Source: DAIOGN01 sp036745245
GTDB taxonomy: Bacteria; Zixibacteria; MSB-5A5; JAUVRN01
Direction of reading: 5' to 3'
NCBI GenBank assembly: GCA_036745245.1
Contig: DAIOGN010000117.1
Coordinates: forward strand, 1 to 10,279
DNA: 10,279 nt
The notes beneath the pieces were generated by a model that was given only the letters and a program-made list of their open reading frames with translations, was not told where the DNA came from and did no database searches. A program made the translations under genes and the position numbers. Positions within the stretch are counted from its first letter, which is position 1; the number at the start of each line of letters is the position of its first letter. Shown here piece by piece: positions 1 to 6,491 of this stretch.

Positions 1-739
<739 letters not shown>

Positions 740-926
740 TATATTCATGATCTTGTGATCAATCCCACATCTTGGAGCGCTTTTGCGATCCGTTGCAAAG
801 AAACAACGCACTGACTGTTGTTTCGAATTTTCCGGTCATATGAAGCCTCAAAGCTTCTTACAGACTGGACCCTGCACTACTTCGTACAGGTGCACACTCT
901 TCTGTTGTCAAAGATCAAAAACGAGA
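740..926 (-). other. 16S rRNA leader (external transcribed spacer)
   Basis: This is the transcribed leader between the predicted P2 start (about 926) and the mature 16S 5' end. It contains boxA at its upstream end. Small hairpins lie nearer the 16S gene: TGATC-TTGT-GATCA at 748-761, and arms GAAGC/GCTTC at 842-857. Leaders of this kind normally form half of an RNase III processing stem that pairs with sequence 3' of the 16S. The partner is outside the window, so that stem cannot be shown. No protein-coding gene is supported here. Confidence 0.75.
904..917 (-). promoter_or_regulatory. boxA-type rRNA antitermination site
   Basis: The minus strand reads TGATCTTTGACAAC, close to the bacterial rrn boxA consensus TGCTCTTTAACAA, which is bound by NusB-NusE (S10) to make RNA polymerase resist termination in untranslated rRNA operons. 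It lies about 9-22 nt downstream of the predicted P2 start, the expected place for a leader boxA. The match and position are seen directly; the function follows from the family. Confidence 0.8.
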
Positions 927-932
927 ACCCCG

Positions 933-960
933 ATGATACGACACCACGCCCGGGCGTCAA
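933..960 (-). promoter_or_regulatory. rRNA promoter P2 (proximal)
   Basis: The minus strand has TTGACG (955-960) as -35 and TATCAT (933-938) as -10, separated by 16 bp. Each differs from the sigma70 consensus by one base. The sequence after the -10 is GC-rich (CGGGG), as is usual for growth-rate-controlled rRNA promoters. The predicted start is near 926, just upstream of boxA. This is the better-matching of two tandem promoters. Confidence 0.8.
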
Positions 961-1005
961 GCCCGAATGCAGTTGCCGCGGGTTGCACGTCTTTAACGCG
1001 TCGCG

Positions 1006-1034
1006 AAGTTAGGAGGGGGCATAGGCGTTGTCAA
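1006..1034 (-). promoter_or_regulatory. rRNA promoter P1 (distal)
   Basis: The minus strand has a perfect -35 TTGACA (1029-1034), a 17-bp spacer and a weaker -10 TAACTT (1006-1011). A GC-rich discriminator (CGCGACGCG) follows, typical of stringently controlled rRNA promoters. Upstream of the -35 (about 1035-1060) is an A/T-rich patch including AGAAAAATC that could act as an UP element. Tandem P1/P2 arrangement is classic for rrn operons. Confidence 0.65.
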
Positions 1035-1165
1035 GCGAAATCGTGGATTTTTCTGCGTAACTCGTTGGATACTAACACGATACATGGCAATTTAGTTGCC
1101 TCATGGTACAGCGATACACCGCCCGGACGGGCCTCCTAAGTGCCAGAAAACAAGCAAGTTGGCCG

Positions 1166-1194
1166 TTGACGCCCAGATTCTGCGGCTGCATTGT
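1166..1194 (+). promoter_or_regulatory. possible promoter of the 26-residue-repeat protein gene
   Basis: TTGACG (1166-1171), a 17-bp spacer and CATTGT (1189-1194) form a weak sigma70-like pair. It would start transcription near 1201, giving a leader of about 26 nt with the GAGG ribosome site at 1218-1221. The -10 matches only 3 of 6 bases, so this is tentative. Confidence 0.3.
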
Positions 1195-1226
1195 GGCCCA
1201 ATCACACCCCAACGCCCGAGGTTTTT

Positions 1227-3374
1227 GTGATTCCAAGACTTACAGCGATCTGCCTGGTTCTGGTCCCGCTTGTGCGTGACCGGCCGGTTCTGGCCGCCCC
1301 CCCCGCCCCCGACCGGCTGCGGGAATGCCTGGATTCGCTCGGACTGGACAGGGGGAGGATCGGGACCCGGCCGGAGGGCTACTGGACCCGCTTTCCCAGG
1401 CCCGAGCAGATACCGCACCTCCTGCCCTCCTTCCCTTCGCTCTTCGCCGAGCCCCTGCGCCTGTACGACTTCGGCCGCACCATGGGTAACGCTGCCGGGG
1501 CCTACCTCGATCCCGCCCGACCCGACACGCCCAGCGCCCTGCACAACCTTATCTATTTTCTGGGAGTGGAAAAGCGGGTGGGAGGCTTTCGCAATTACAC
1601 CACGAATCTCATGGCAGAGGACTCCTCTGAAGCGTCGCTCGCCACCTCGCTGCGAGAGCTGTGGCTGCGTGCGGACGAACTCTTGTCGTATCGCACGTTC
1701 GGCGCCGCATCCGAGTGGCAGAATGAACCCGACTCGCAGATCACGTTGTTCGTGGCGGGAGTTCCGGGCGCGTTCCGGGCACCGCTGGGCGCCTGCATCC
1801 GCGATCTGGCGGAGGCGGGACACTGGTGGCGGGTGGCGCTGCGCAATGTTCCGGAGTCGCTGCGCCGCGAGGTGCTCGAAATCGATGACCTCTCCGACAC
1901 ACAGGGCGATGGCACGAAGTACTACCCTGCCCTGGACGATGCCGCACGTCTCCTCGATGAGCATTCGCTCTATTACGCCGGCATGAAGTGTGCGGCTGCG
2001 ATAGAGCGGCTGGCCCAGGCACTCGCGCGAAGTCCGGCGAAGAACGCACAGGAATGGAACCGTGTGGCCATTCGCACACCGCTGGGACAGATCGTATTTG
2101 GCTCGCCGAAAGACGACACCTACGACGAGCCATGCCTGCTCATCGTGGAACCGCGCGGAAAAGACAGCTACCTCGGAGCCTCGGGCAGCGCCCAGGGAAC
2201 GGATTGCCCACTGGGTCTGATCGTGGATCTGGAGGGAGCGGATCGCTATGACGCGGGCACCGATCCGGCCCAGGGAAGCGCGGTTCTGGGCTGCGCCGTG
2301 GTGTACGACAGAAGCGGCAACGATCGCTACATGGCCACGAATCGCGCGCAGGGCTATGGCCTGCTCGGCCTGGGGGTGTTGTACGACCGCGAAGGCGACG
2401 ACGTCTTCGAAATGCGCACAGGGGGACAGGGGTGCGGCTACTTCGGCGTGGGACTATTGCTTGATGGAGGCGGCAACGACTCGTGCAGACTGTGGGCCGA
2501 GGGGCAGGGACAGGGGGGCGTAGGCGGCGGTGTGGGTGTGCTCGCCGCGCTGGGAGGCAACGACTTGTACTACGCGGAGCCCGACGCCGAAATCGCCGGT
2601 CGAGCCGACTATCACTCCGAGAACAAGATCACGGCCAACAACGTTCAGGGATCGGGCACGGGCCGCCGCGGCGATGGATCCGACGGACACAGCTGGGCGG
2701 GCGGCCTGGGCGCACTTCTGGATGTGGGCGGCAACGACCGCTACGAGGCGGGCAACTGGTGCCAGGCCATCGGCTACTGGTTCGGAACGGGCATCCTGTA
2801 CGATTCCGAAGGCGACGATATGTATCGCAGCGTGTACTTCTCGCAGGCGTCGGGTGCGCATTTCTGCAACGCCGCGCTTCTGGACGAAGCGGGTGACGAT
2901 CGACACGAACTCTGGTTCAACCGCGGCGCGTCCATCGCGTTCGGCTGGGACTACTCCAACATTCTGCTCGTGGACAAAGCGGGGCGAGATGTCTACGACG
3001 GCGGCGAGAGTTGCGTGGGCCTGTCCACGGGCCGATCGCATGTTCTGTTGTACGATGCCTCGGGGGATGACGAGTACCGCCTGAATGCCGGCTCTGCGGG
3101 GCTGGGTCAATCGAGTCCCCGCGACGATTTCGTGAAGCCCGACCCGTACGCTCCGTACATGTTCTACTCGACGTCCTGGGGGCTGCTCCTGGACTGCGGC
3201 GGCGGCGATCGCTACCTGCGACGTGCCGCCGACTCGACGTATCACCCGGATTCTCTGGCCGTTGCAGGCGGCTTCTGGCGATCGCCGGTGGATACACTCG
3301 GTGCGCTGTTTGGGGGCGGAGCTGATTTTGAGAGCGGCCACGTGCCCGACTTCGAATGGTGGGATGAGAAGTGA
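1227..3374 (+). CDS. exported protein with tandem 26-residue Gly/Asp repeats
   Basis: Function unknown; not recognised as a named family. The GTG start at 1227 is chosen because GAGG (1218-1221) lies 5 nt upstream and the resulting N-terminus looks like a signal peptide: MIPR, a hydrophobic run (LTAICLVLVPLV), then VLA-AP as a possible cleavage site near residue 23. An in-frame TTG at 1191 has no ribosome site. The protein is 715 residues. Residues 30-280 look mostly helical and non-repetitive. From about residue 285 the protein is built of units of the form LLYDxxGNDRY followed by a segment rich in Gly, often with QGxG. The GxDxY core recurs as GKDSY, GADRY, GNDRY, GDDVF, GNDLY, GDDMY, GRDVY, GDDEY and GGDRY. 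Inference: a beta-solenoid-like, possibly calcium-binding, secreted or periplasmic protein. It is divergent from the rRNA operon and a hairpin follows its stop, so it is probably a single-gene unit. Confidence 0.85.
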   Translation: MIPRLTAICLVLVPLVRDRPVLAAPPAPDRLRECLDSLGLDRGRIGTRPEGYWTRFPRPEQIPHLLPSFPSLFAEPLRLYDFGRTMGNAAGAYLDPARPDTPSALHNLIYFLGVEKRVGGFRNYTTNLMAEDSSEASLATSLRELWLRADELLSYRTFGAASEWQNEPDSQITLFVAGVPGAFRAPLGACIRDLAEAGHWWRVALRNVPESLRREVLEIDDLSDTQGDGTKYYPALDDAARLLDEHSLYYAGMKCAAAIERLAQALARSPAKNAQEWNRVAIRTPLGQIVFGSPKDDTYDEPCLLIVEPRGKDSYLGASGSAQGTDCPLGLIVDLEGADRYDAGTDPAQGSAVLGCAVVYDRSGNDRYMATNRAQGYGLLGLGVLYDREGDDVFEMRTGGQGCGYFGVGLLLDGGGNDSCRLWAEGQGQGGVGGGVGVLAALGGNDLYYAEPDAEIAGRADYHSENKITANNVQGSGTGRRGDGSDGHSWAGGLGALLDVGGNDRYEAGNWCQAIGYWFGTGILYDSEGDDMYRSVYFSQASGAHFCNAALLDEAGDDRHELWFNRGASIAFGWDYSNILLVDKAGRDVYDGGESCVGLSTGRSHVLLYDASGDDEYRLNAGSAGLGQSSPRDDFVKPDPYAPYMFYSTSWGLLLDCGGGDRYLRRAADSTYHPDSLAVAGGFWRSPVDTLGALFGGGADFESGHVPDFEWWDEK
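2139..3236 (+). repeat. intragenic tandem repeat array, 78-bp (26-codon) period
   Basis: Repeat units in the gene above start near 2139, 2217, 2295, 2373, 2451, 2535, 2712, 2790, 2871, 2964, 3042 and 3180. Four successive intervals are exactly 78 bp; others are 81-93 bp. One larger insert (about 2570-2700) and another near 3100-3170 interrupt the array. A degenerate first unit with PKDDTY lies just upstream. The units are divergent at the DNA level, so the repeat is old and held by protein structure, not a recent expansion. The Gly-x-Asp-x-Tyr turn recalls RTX nonapeptides but at 26- not 9-residue spacing. Confidence 0.85.
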
Positions 3375-3415
3375 GAGCGTTGTCTGAACGTGAACGGTGC
3401 GGCCACAAAAGAAGT

Positions 3416-3447
3416 GCCCCGGTGGCGTCCCTGACCACCGGGGCTTT
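3416..3447 (+). terminator. stem-loop after the repeat-protein gene
   Basis: A perfect 10-bp inverted repeat (GCCCCGGTGG / CCACCGGGGC, arms 3416-3425 and 3435-3444, 9-nt loop) lies 41 nt past the stop. On the plus strand only TTT follows. On the minus strand the stem is followed by CACTTCTTTTG. It could serve as a terminator in either direction, and may catch minus-strand transcripts from the lipoprotein gene as well. Confidence 0.6.
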
Positions 3448-3619
3448 GGAAGGAACCAATGCGCACCATTCTCAACCGTATAGGAGCAACACGATTTTCT
3501 GAATGCGCATATATAAGTACGCTCCGGGGGGTGTTTTGTTCCCGGCGCAGGCTGATTTTGGCGCTAAACGGACCGCCGGCAAGCCGCCAATTTATTGATA
3601 ATTAATGAGTTATTGAGAT

Positions 3620-3647
3620 GAGGCCGGCCCTTACCGAAGGGCGCCTC
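3620..3647 (-). terminator. stem-loop at the end of the lipoprotein gene
   Basis: On the minus strand, GAGGC and GCCCTT pair with AAGGGC and GCCTC around a small loop, with a two-base bulge. The stem begins inside the stop codon region of the lipoprotein gene. There is no T-run, so it may be a weak or Rho-assisted terminator, or an mRNA 3'-end stabiliser. Confidence 0.4.
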
Positions 3648-4728
3648 ACTTCCCCAGATAATTGGCGCGGACCTCTTCCACGGACGTGACAGAAGACGCG
3701 GCGGCCAGAGCCGCCAACTTGTCGTACGGCACCCATGCTTCCATTGTATTCTGCTTAGAGGCCAGTACATCCCCCCCGGCACTTTTGATTTCCGTCGACA
3801 GATCGTAGTCCCCTGACCACTTGAACAGAACGCGAAGGCGGCCCGCCTCCGCCGCTGCGCCCAGGTTGTCTTCCACGAAATCGGTGTGGCCGCAGAACGT
3901 GGCGATGTCCCAGCACGTCTTGAGCAAGGGCGTGAATTTCTCCACTCCGGGTGGAATCAGACGGTCGGGCGGAAGGGGGAAGCGACGCACGATGCGAAAA
4001 TCCGACGTGGGCAGGTCGCGACTGGTGAGCACCGGGTGGGCCAGATGCACGAGTGGATGCCTGTTGAACCAGCGCAGCCAGGTGAACAACTCCACCCCCG
4101 CGGGGAGTTGCACCGTCCAGGCGCGCTCCACCCAGTAATTCTGTGCGAGGGTCAGCGGCATGAGCACCTTGAACCCAAGCGAGTCGACGATCGCCCGCGT
4201 GTCGACTTCACGTGTACCGGGTTTCCACACCACCGCGAAGGTGGAGGGCCAGAAGCATTGCGGCGGGCCGCTGCCGCTCTGGCGCAGCCCCGGCAGCAGC
4301 CCCAAAAGGGTTGTGTCGCTTCCGCTCCAGAACGATTCGCGAAACGCGCCGTAGTTGTCGATCATGGACGCCGCAAGGTCCACGCGATCCACGGCGAAGT
4401 TCGCCTGGGACAGCTCCTGTGCATCGGTGGGGCGCGAGAGCCCCGTGCGCTGCACCGACATTCGCCAGCCCAGATCGCGCACGAGGAAGAGCGCGGCGGA
4501 GCGCTCGTCGGGTGTACTCTCGGAGGTCATCTGCACCACTCCCTGCGAATCGGCGGGAAGGTACCAGAACAGACTGTCGCCGATCGTGTACCAGTACGGC
4601 GTGTCGGGGGTGCCGGCGGGCGGAGGTTCGTACGACATTCCGGCTTGCTGTGACCCGCAGCCGGCAAGTGTCGCGGCCAGTGCCAGCGCGAGAGGAGCCC
4701 GTCGAAGCGTGCGGTACGAACCAGGCAT
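3646..4728 (-). CDS. lipoprotein resembling subtilase propeptide modules
   Basis: A 360-residue predicted lipoprotein. The N-terminus has basic residues, a hydrophobic stretch and the lipobox LAGC with the lipidated Cys at position 24, so it should be membrane-anchored outside the cytoplasm. Residues about 163-234 follow the pattern of the inhibitory N-terminal propeptide of S8 (subtilisin/fervidolysin-type) proteases: FAVVWKPG, then SLGFKV, WTVQLPAGV, and NRHPLVHLAHPVL in place of the usual 'nPgVeyAeP'. Residues about 298-357 (GDYDLSTEIKSAGGDVLAS, then VPYDKLAALAAASSVTSVEEV) look like a second module of the same kind. No Asp/His/Ser catalytic motifs are present, so this is not a protease. 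It could be a stand-alone protease inhibitor or chaperone, or the remains of a lost protease; this assignment is from pattern memory only. There is no Shine-Dalgarno, and a -10 box 6 nt before the ATG suggests a leaderless transcript. Confidence 0.8.
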   Translation of the reverse strand: MPGSYRTLRRAPLALALAATLAGCGSQQAGMSYEPPPAGTPDTPYWYTIGDSLFWYLPADSQGVVQMTSESTPDERSAALFLVRDLGWRMSVQRTGLSRPTDAQELSQANFAVDRVDLAASMIDNYGAFRESFWSGSDTTLLGLLPGLRQSGSGPPQCFWPSTFAVVWKPGTREVDTRAIVDSLGFKVLMPLTLAQNYWVERAWTVQLPAGVELFTWLRWFNRHPLVHLAHPVLTSRDLPTSDFRIVRRFPLPPDRLIPPGVEKFTPLLKTCWDIATFCGHTDFVEDNLGAAAEAGRLRVLFKWSGDYDLSTEIKSAGGDVLASKQNTMEAWVPYDKLAALAAASSVTSVEEVRANYLGK

Positions 4729-4734
4729 GGCGAC

Positions 4735-4762
4735 AGAGTAGCCGCACGCGCGAGCCGGTCAA
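4735..4762 (-). promoter_or_regulatory. promoter of the lipoprotein gene (leaderless geometry)
   Basis: The minus strand has TTGACC (4757-4762), a 16-bp spacer and TACTCT (4735-4740). The -10 ends 6 nt before the ATG, so transcription is predicted to start at or next to the A of the start codon. This fits the absence of any Shine-Dalgarno sequence. The -10 matches the consensus at 3 of 6 positions. Confidence 0.45.
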
Positions 4763-4775
4763 GCGCGCCCTTCCC

Positions 4776-4804
4776 TTGCCCGTCGCCGCGCGGAGCCGTA
4801 CACT
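4776..4804 (+). promoter_or_regulatory. promoter of the ferritin gene
   Basis: TTGCCC (4776-4781), a 17-bp spacer and TACACT (4799-4804), each matching consensus at 4 of 6 bases. The predicted start is near 4811, leaving a 37-nt leader with AAAGGG 8-9 nt before the ATG. No clear Fur-box palindrome is visible around it. Confidence 0.5.
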
Positions 4805-4847
4805 CGCCGTATCCAAGCCCCCACCGGGGCATGAAAGGGATGAAGAC

Positions 4848-5345
4848 ATGAACATCAGCACCAAGATGCAGAACGCGATAAATGGACAGGTCCGCTTTGA
4901 ATTGTTTTCGGCCTACGTGTACCTGAGCATGTCGGCCCACTGCGAGGCCGAGGGCTGGTCGGGATGTGCGCACTGGCTGCGATTGCAGTGGAAGGAGGAG
5001 GTGGGACACGCCACCCGCCTGCTCAACTACGTGCTGAGACGCGGCGGCCGCGTGACCCTCGAGGGCATCGACAAGCCTCCGTCGAAGTTTGGTCCGCTTC
5101 TCCAGATGTTCGAGCAGGTGCTCGAGCACGAGCAGTCGGTGACGGAGCGCATCCACAAGCTCGTCGATCAGGCGCAGGCGGAGAAGGATCACGCCAGCGT
5201 GACCGAGCTCCAGTGGTTCGTGAACGAACAGGTGGAGGAAGAGGAACAGGCCGCGCGCAACGTGGACCTGCTCAAGAAGATCGGCAAGCAGGAGACGGCG
5301 CTTTTGTTGTTCGACCGCAGGCTCGCCGAGCGCGCCGCCGGCTAG
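4848..5345 (+). CDS. ftn: ferritin (iron-storage, FtnA type)
   Basis: A 165-residue non-haem bacterial ferritin. Members oxidise Fe2+ at a di-iron centre and store it as mineral inside a 24-subunit cytoplasmic shell. The ferroxidase ligands are all present: E18 and Y25 in helix A (RFELFSAYVYL), E51 and H54 (EEVGHA), E95, Q128 and E131 (NEQVEEE). The length is typical for the family (about 165-175). The ATG at 4848 is chosen because AAAGGGA (4834-4840) precedes it and MNISTKMQNAINGQ is the usual ferritin start. It is divergent from the lipoprotein gene and followed by a strong hairpin with T-run, so it is probably expressed alone. Its place close to a metal-export operon suggests a local metal-homeostasis cluster. 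Confidence 0.96.
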   Translation: MNISTKMQNAINGQVRFELFSAYVYLSMSAHCEAEGWSGCAHWLRLQWKEEVGHATRLLNYVLRRGGRVTLEGIDKPPSKFGPLLQMFEQVLEHEQSVTERIHKLVDQAQAEKDHASVTELQWFVNEQVEEEEQAARNVDLLKKIGKQETALLLFDRRLAERAAG

Positions 5346-5360
5346 ACCAAGGGGTAGAAC

Positions 5361-5444
5361 AAGGGGCCAGGACACTTTTCCGGCGGAGAGCTGTCGGGTT
5401 GAACACTCACCGTTCCGCCAGAAAAGTGTGCTGGCCCCTTTTTT
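5361..5444 (+). repeat. long inverted repeat with T-run: terminator or REP-like element
   Basis: Arms of 27 nt (5361-5387 and 5414-5440) are complementary at 25 of 27 positions. They start AAGGGGCCAG and continue through ACACTTTTC to GGCGGA, around a 26-nt loop. The right arm runs into six Ts (5439-5444), so it would act as a strong terminator for the ferritin gene. It is much longer than an ordinary terminator. The outer sequence (GGGGCCAG-ACACTTTT) resembles dispersed palindromes that I associate with IS200-like/RAYT transposases in environmental genomes; that link is inference. The ribosome site of the next gene begins 3 nt after the T-run. Confidence 0.75.
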
Positions 5445-5455
5445 CCGGAGGCTGA

Positions 5456-5680
5456 ATGCAGAGACGAACCCTTCATCTCGAGATCGTGGGCCTGTCCGAC
5501 CACGAATCGGTGCAGCGCGCCACCGAAGCCATCCGCAACAACACCGGCGTGGAGAGCGCCCGCGTGTCCCTGGAGAACCGTAGCGCGACGGTGGATGTGG
5601 TCCGCGGCTACACCCTGGAGCACATCCTCGAATCGCTCGAATCCGCCGGCTTCATGGCGCGGCCGGCGGACGAGGACTAG
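5456..5680 (+). CDS. small HMA-fold protein lacking the CxxC metal motif
   Basis: A 74-residue protein with the pattern of a CopZ/MerP-like heavy-metal-associated domain (beta-alpha-beta-beta-alpha-beta): strand LHLEIVGL, helix SVQRATEAIRNNTGVESARV, strands SLENRSATVDVV, helix LEHILESLESAGFMAR. In copper and mercury chaperones the first loop reads GMxCxxC. Here it is GLSDHES, so the two cysteines are replaced by D15 and S18, and the protein has no cysteine at all. Classical soft-metal binding through CxxC is therefore not possible. A role as a structural or regulatory partner, or binding of another ligand, is open. GGAG (5447-5450) lies 5 nt before the ATG. It sits directly behind the inverted repeat and ends convergently with the methyltransferase gene, with overlapping stop codons. 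Confidence 0.82.
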   Translation: MQRRTLHLEIVGLSDHESVQRATEAIRNNTGVESARVSLENRSATVDVVRGYTLEHILESLESAGFMARPADED

Positions 5681-6456
5681 CGCGACCGCTGCAGCGTGCG
5701 CCCCGGCGACTGGCCGGCAAAGACGAAGATCTGGTTGCGCTCCTCCACAGTGCGGCCGCGCGGAATGAGTCGTTCCAGTTCCACACCATACTCCGCCATG
5801 AATTCCTCCATGCGTTCGCCCGCGAGTTCCTTGATTCGATAACGCGAGCGCATGAATCCCAGGTAGGTCGCCAGGGTGTAGGGAATGGTCATATCAAAGT
5901 CGGCTCGTTCGAAGCTCGCGAACCCGCAGGTGCGAAAGTCGGGCGGCTCTTTGAGCGAGAATCCCTGACGGATCGGCCTGCCGTGCATGCGGCTGAGAAT
6001 AACATCCGCCGCCGCCTGATACGGTTCGTCGGGATGCGGATACTTCCACCAGGCGAAGAACCAGCCCCCGGGCAGAAGGCACCGCATCGCTTCCTTCAGC
6101 ACAGGCTCAGGCGGAATCCAATGCAGTGCCTGCGCGCAGGTGATGCCGGCCAGACTCGAGCCGGCCAGCGGCAGGCACGTGGCGTCGGCCGCGATGTAAT
6201 CAAGGGGAGTTTGGCCTGCCCGCTTTGGAGCCCGCGCCAGAAGGGACCTGGCCACGTCGGCGCCGACCACCCGTCCCCGGGCGAGGCCGGCCAGGGGTGC
6301 GGTGGACAACCCGGTGCCACAGGCCAGGTCCAGGACCGGCCCCTGCGGACCCTCCGCAAGGCGTTCCCCTACATACGCGTACACCTCCGGGCCATAACCC
6401 ACCCGGTAACGATCGTAGTCCCCCGCCAGGGGTCCGAAATCCACGCGGCCTGTCAC
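5677..6456 (-). CDS. class I SAM-dependent methyltransferase (Methyltransf_11-like)
   Basis: A 259-residue predicted cytoplasmic methyltransferase. Motif I VLDLACGTG (residues 41-49) binds S-adenosylmethionine; GADVA (65-69), ADAT (90-93) and AQALHWI (108-114) match motifs II-IV of the Rossmann-like fold. The N-terminal F..LAGDYDRYRVGY is typical of UbiE/trans-aconitate-methyltransferase-like proteins. The substrate cannot be told from sequence. The start is GTG at 6456; a GTG four codons further in (6444) is a possible alternative, and neither has a good Shine-Dalgarno. The gene diverges from arsR, and the palindrome in the arsR promoter lies 7-18 nt upstream of its start codon, so the same regulator could affect it. 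Its 3' end overlaps that of the small HMA-like gene by 4 nt. Confidence 0.9.
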   Translation of the reverse strand: MTGRVDFGPLAGDYDRYRVGYGPEVYAYVGERLAEGPQGPVLDLACGTGLSTAPLAGLARGRVVGADVARSLLARAPKRAGQTPLDYIAADATCLPLAGSSLAGITCAQALHWIPPEPVLKEAMRCLLPGGWFFAWWKYPHPDEPYQAAADVILSRMHGRPIRQGFSLKEPPDFRTCGFASFERADFDMTIPYTLATYLGFMRSRYRIKELAGERMEEFMAEYGVELERLIPRGRTVEERNQIFVFAGQSPGRTLQRSR

Positions 6457-6485
6457 TTGACTATTTGTTCAAATGTTCCGATAAT
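6457..6485 (+). promoter_or_regulatory. arsR-permease operon promoter with leaderless start
   Basis: TTGACT (6457-6462), a 17-bp spacer and GATAAT (6480-6485), each matching consensus at 5 of 6 bases: the strongest protein-gene promoter in the window. The -10 ends 6 nt before the ATG at 6492, so the A of the start codon is the expected +1. No Shine-Dalgarno is present, consistent with a leaderless mRNA. Confidence 0.75.
6463..6474. promoter_or_regulatory. predicted ArsR-family operator
   Basis: A perfect 12-bp palindrome, ATTTG-TT-CAAAT, occupies the spacer between the -35 and -10 boxes. ArsR/SmtB repressors bind A/T-rich inverted repeats of this kind (SmtB/CadC sites carry TTCAAATA-type half-sites), and a bound dimer here would block RNA polymerase. 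It also lies just upstream of the divergent methyltransferase start. Confidence 0.65.
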
Positions 6486-6491
6486 GCCTGC

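Noticed and set aside
950..986. GC-rich inverted repeat (GCCCGGGC and CGGGC...CCCG) that could be a terminator
   Set aside because: It lies inside the P2 spacer and immediately upstream region; the promoter reading explains the sequence better and no T-run follows.
1101..1964. A 287-codon minus-strand frame
   Set aside because: It is antisense to the repeat-protein gene and its promoter region; it has no domain, and the GC-rich codon structure belongs to the plus strand.
2454..3341. A 295-codon minus-strand frame
   Set aside because: A shadow of the repeat array. The repeated plus-strand codons create a long antisense frame without domain features.
3459..3605. A 48-codon frame starting ATG at 3459, with GGAAGGA 4 nt upstream, just after the 3416-3444 hairpin
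   Set aside because: The ribosome-site match is good, but the frame uses several codons rare in the neighbouring genes (ATA, AGG, CGA), has no recognisable domain, and lies in a region that otherwise looks intergenic. Conservation would be needed to accept it.
4527..5375. A 282-codon minus-strand frame across the ferritin gene
   Set aside because: Antisense to a ferritin with complete ferroxidase ligands, and it overlaps the lipoprotein start and both divergent promoters.
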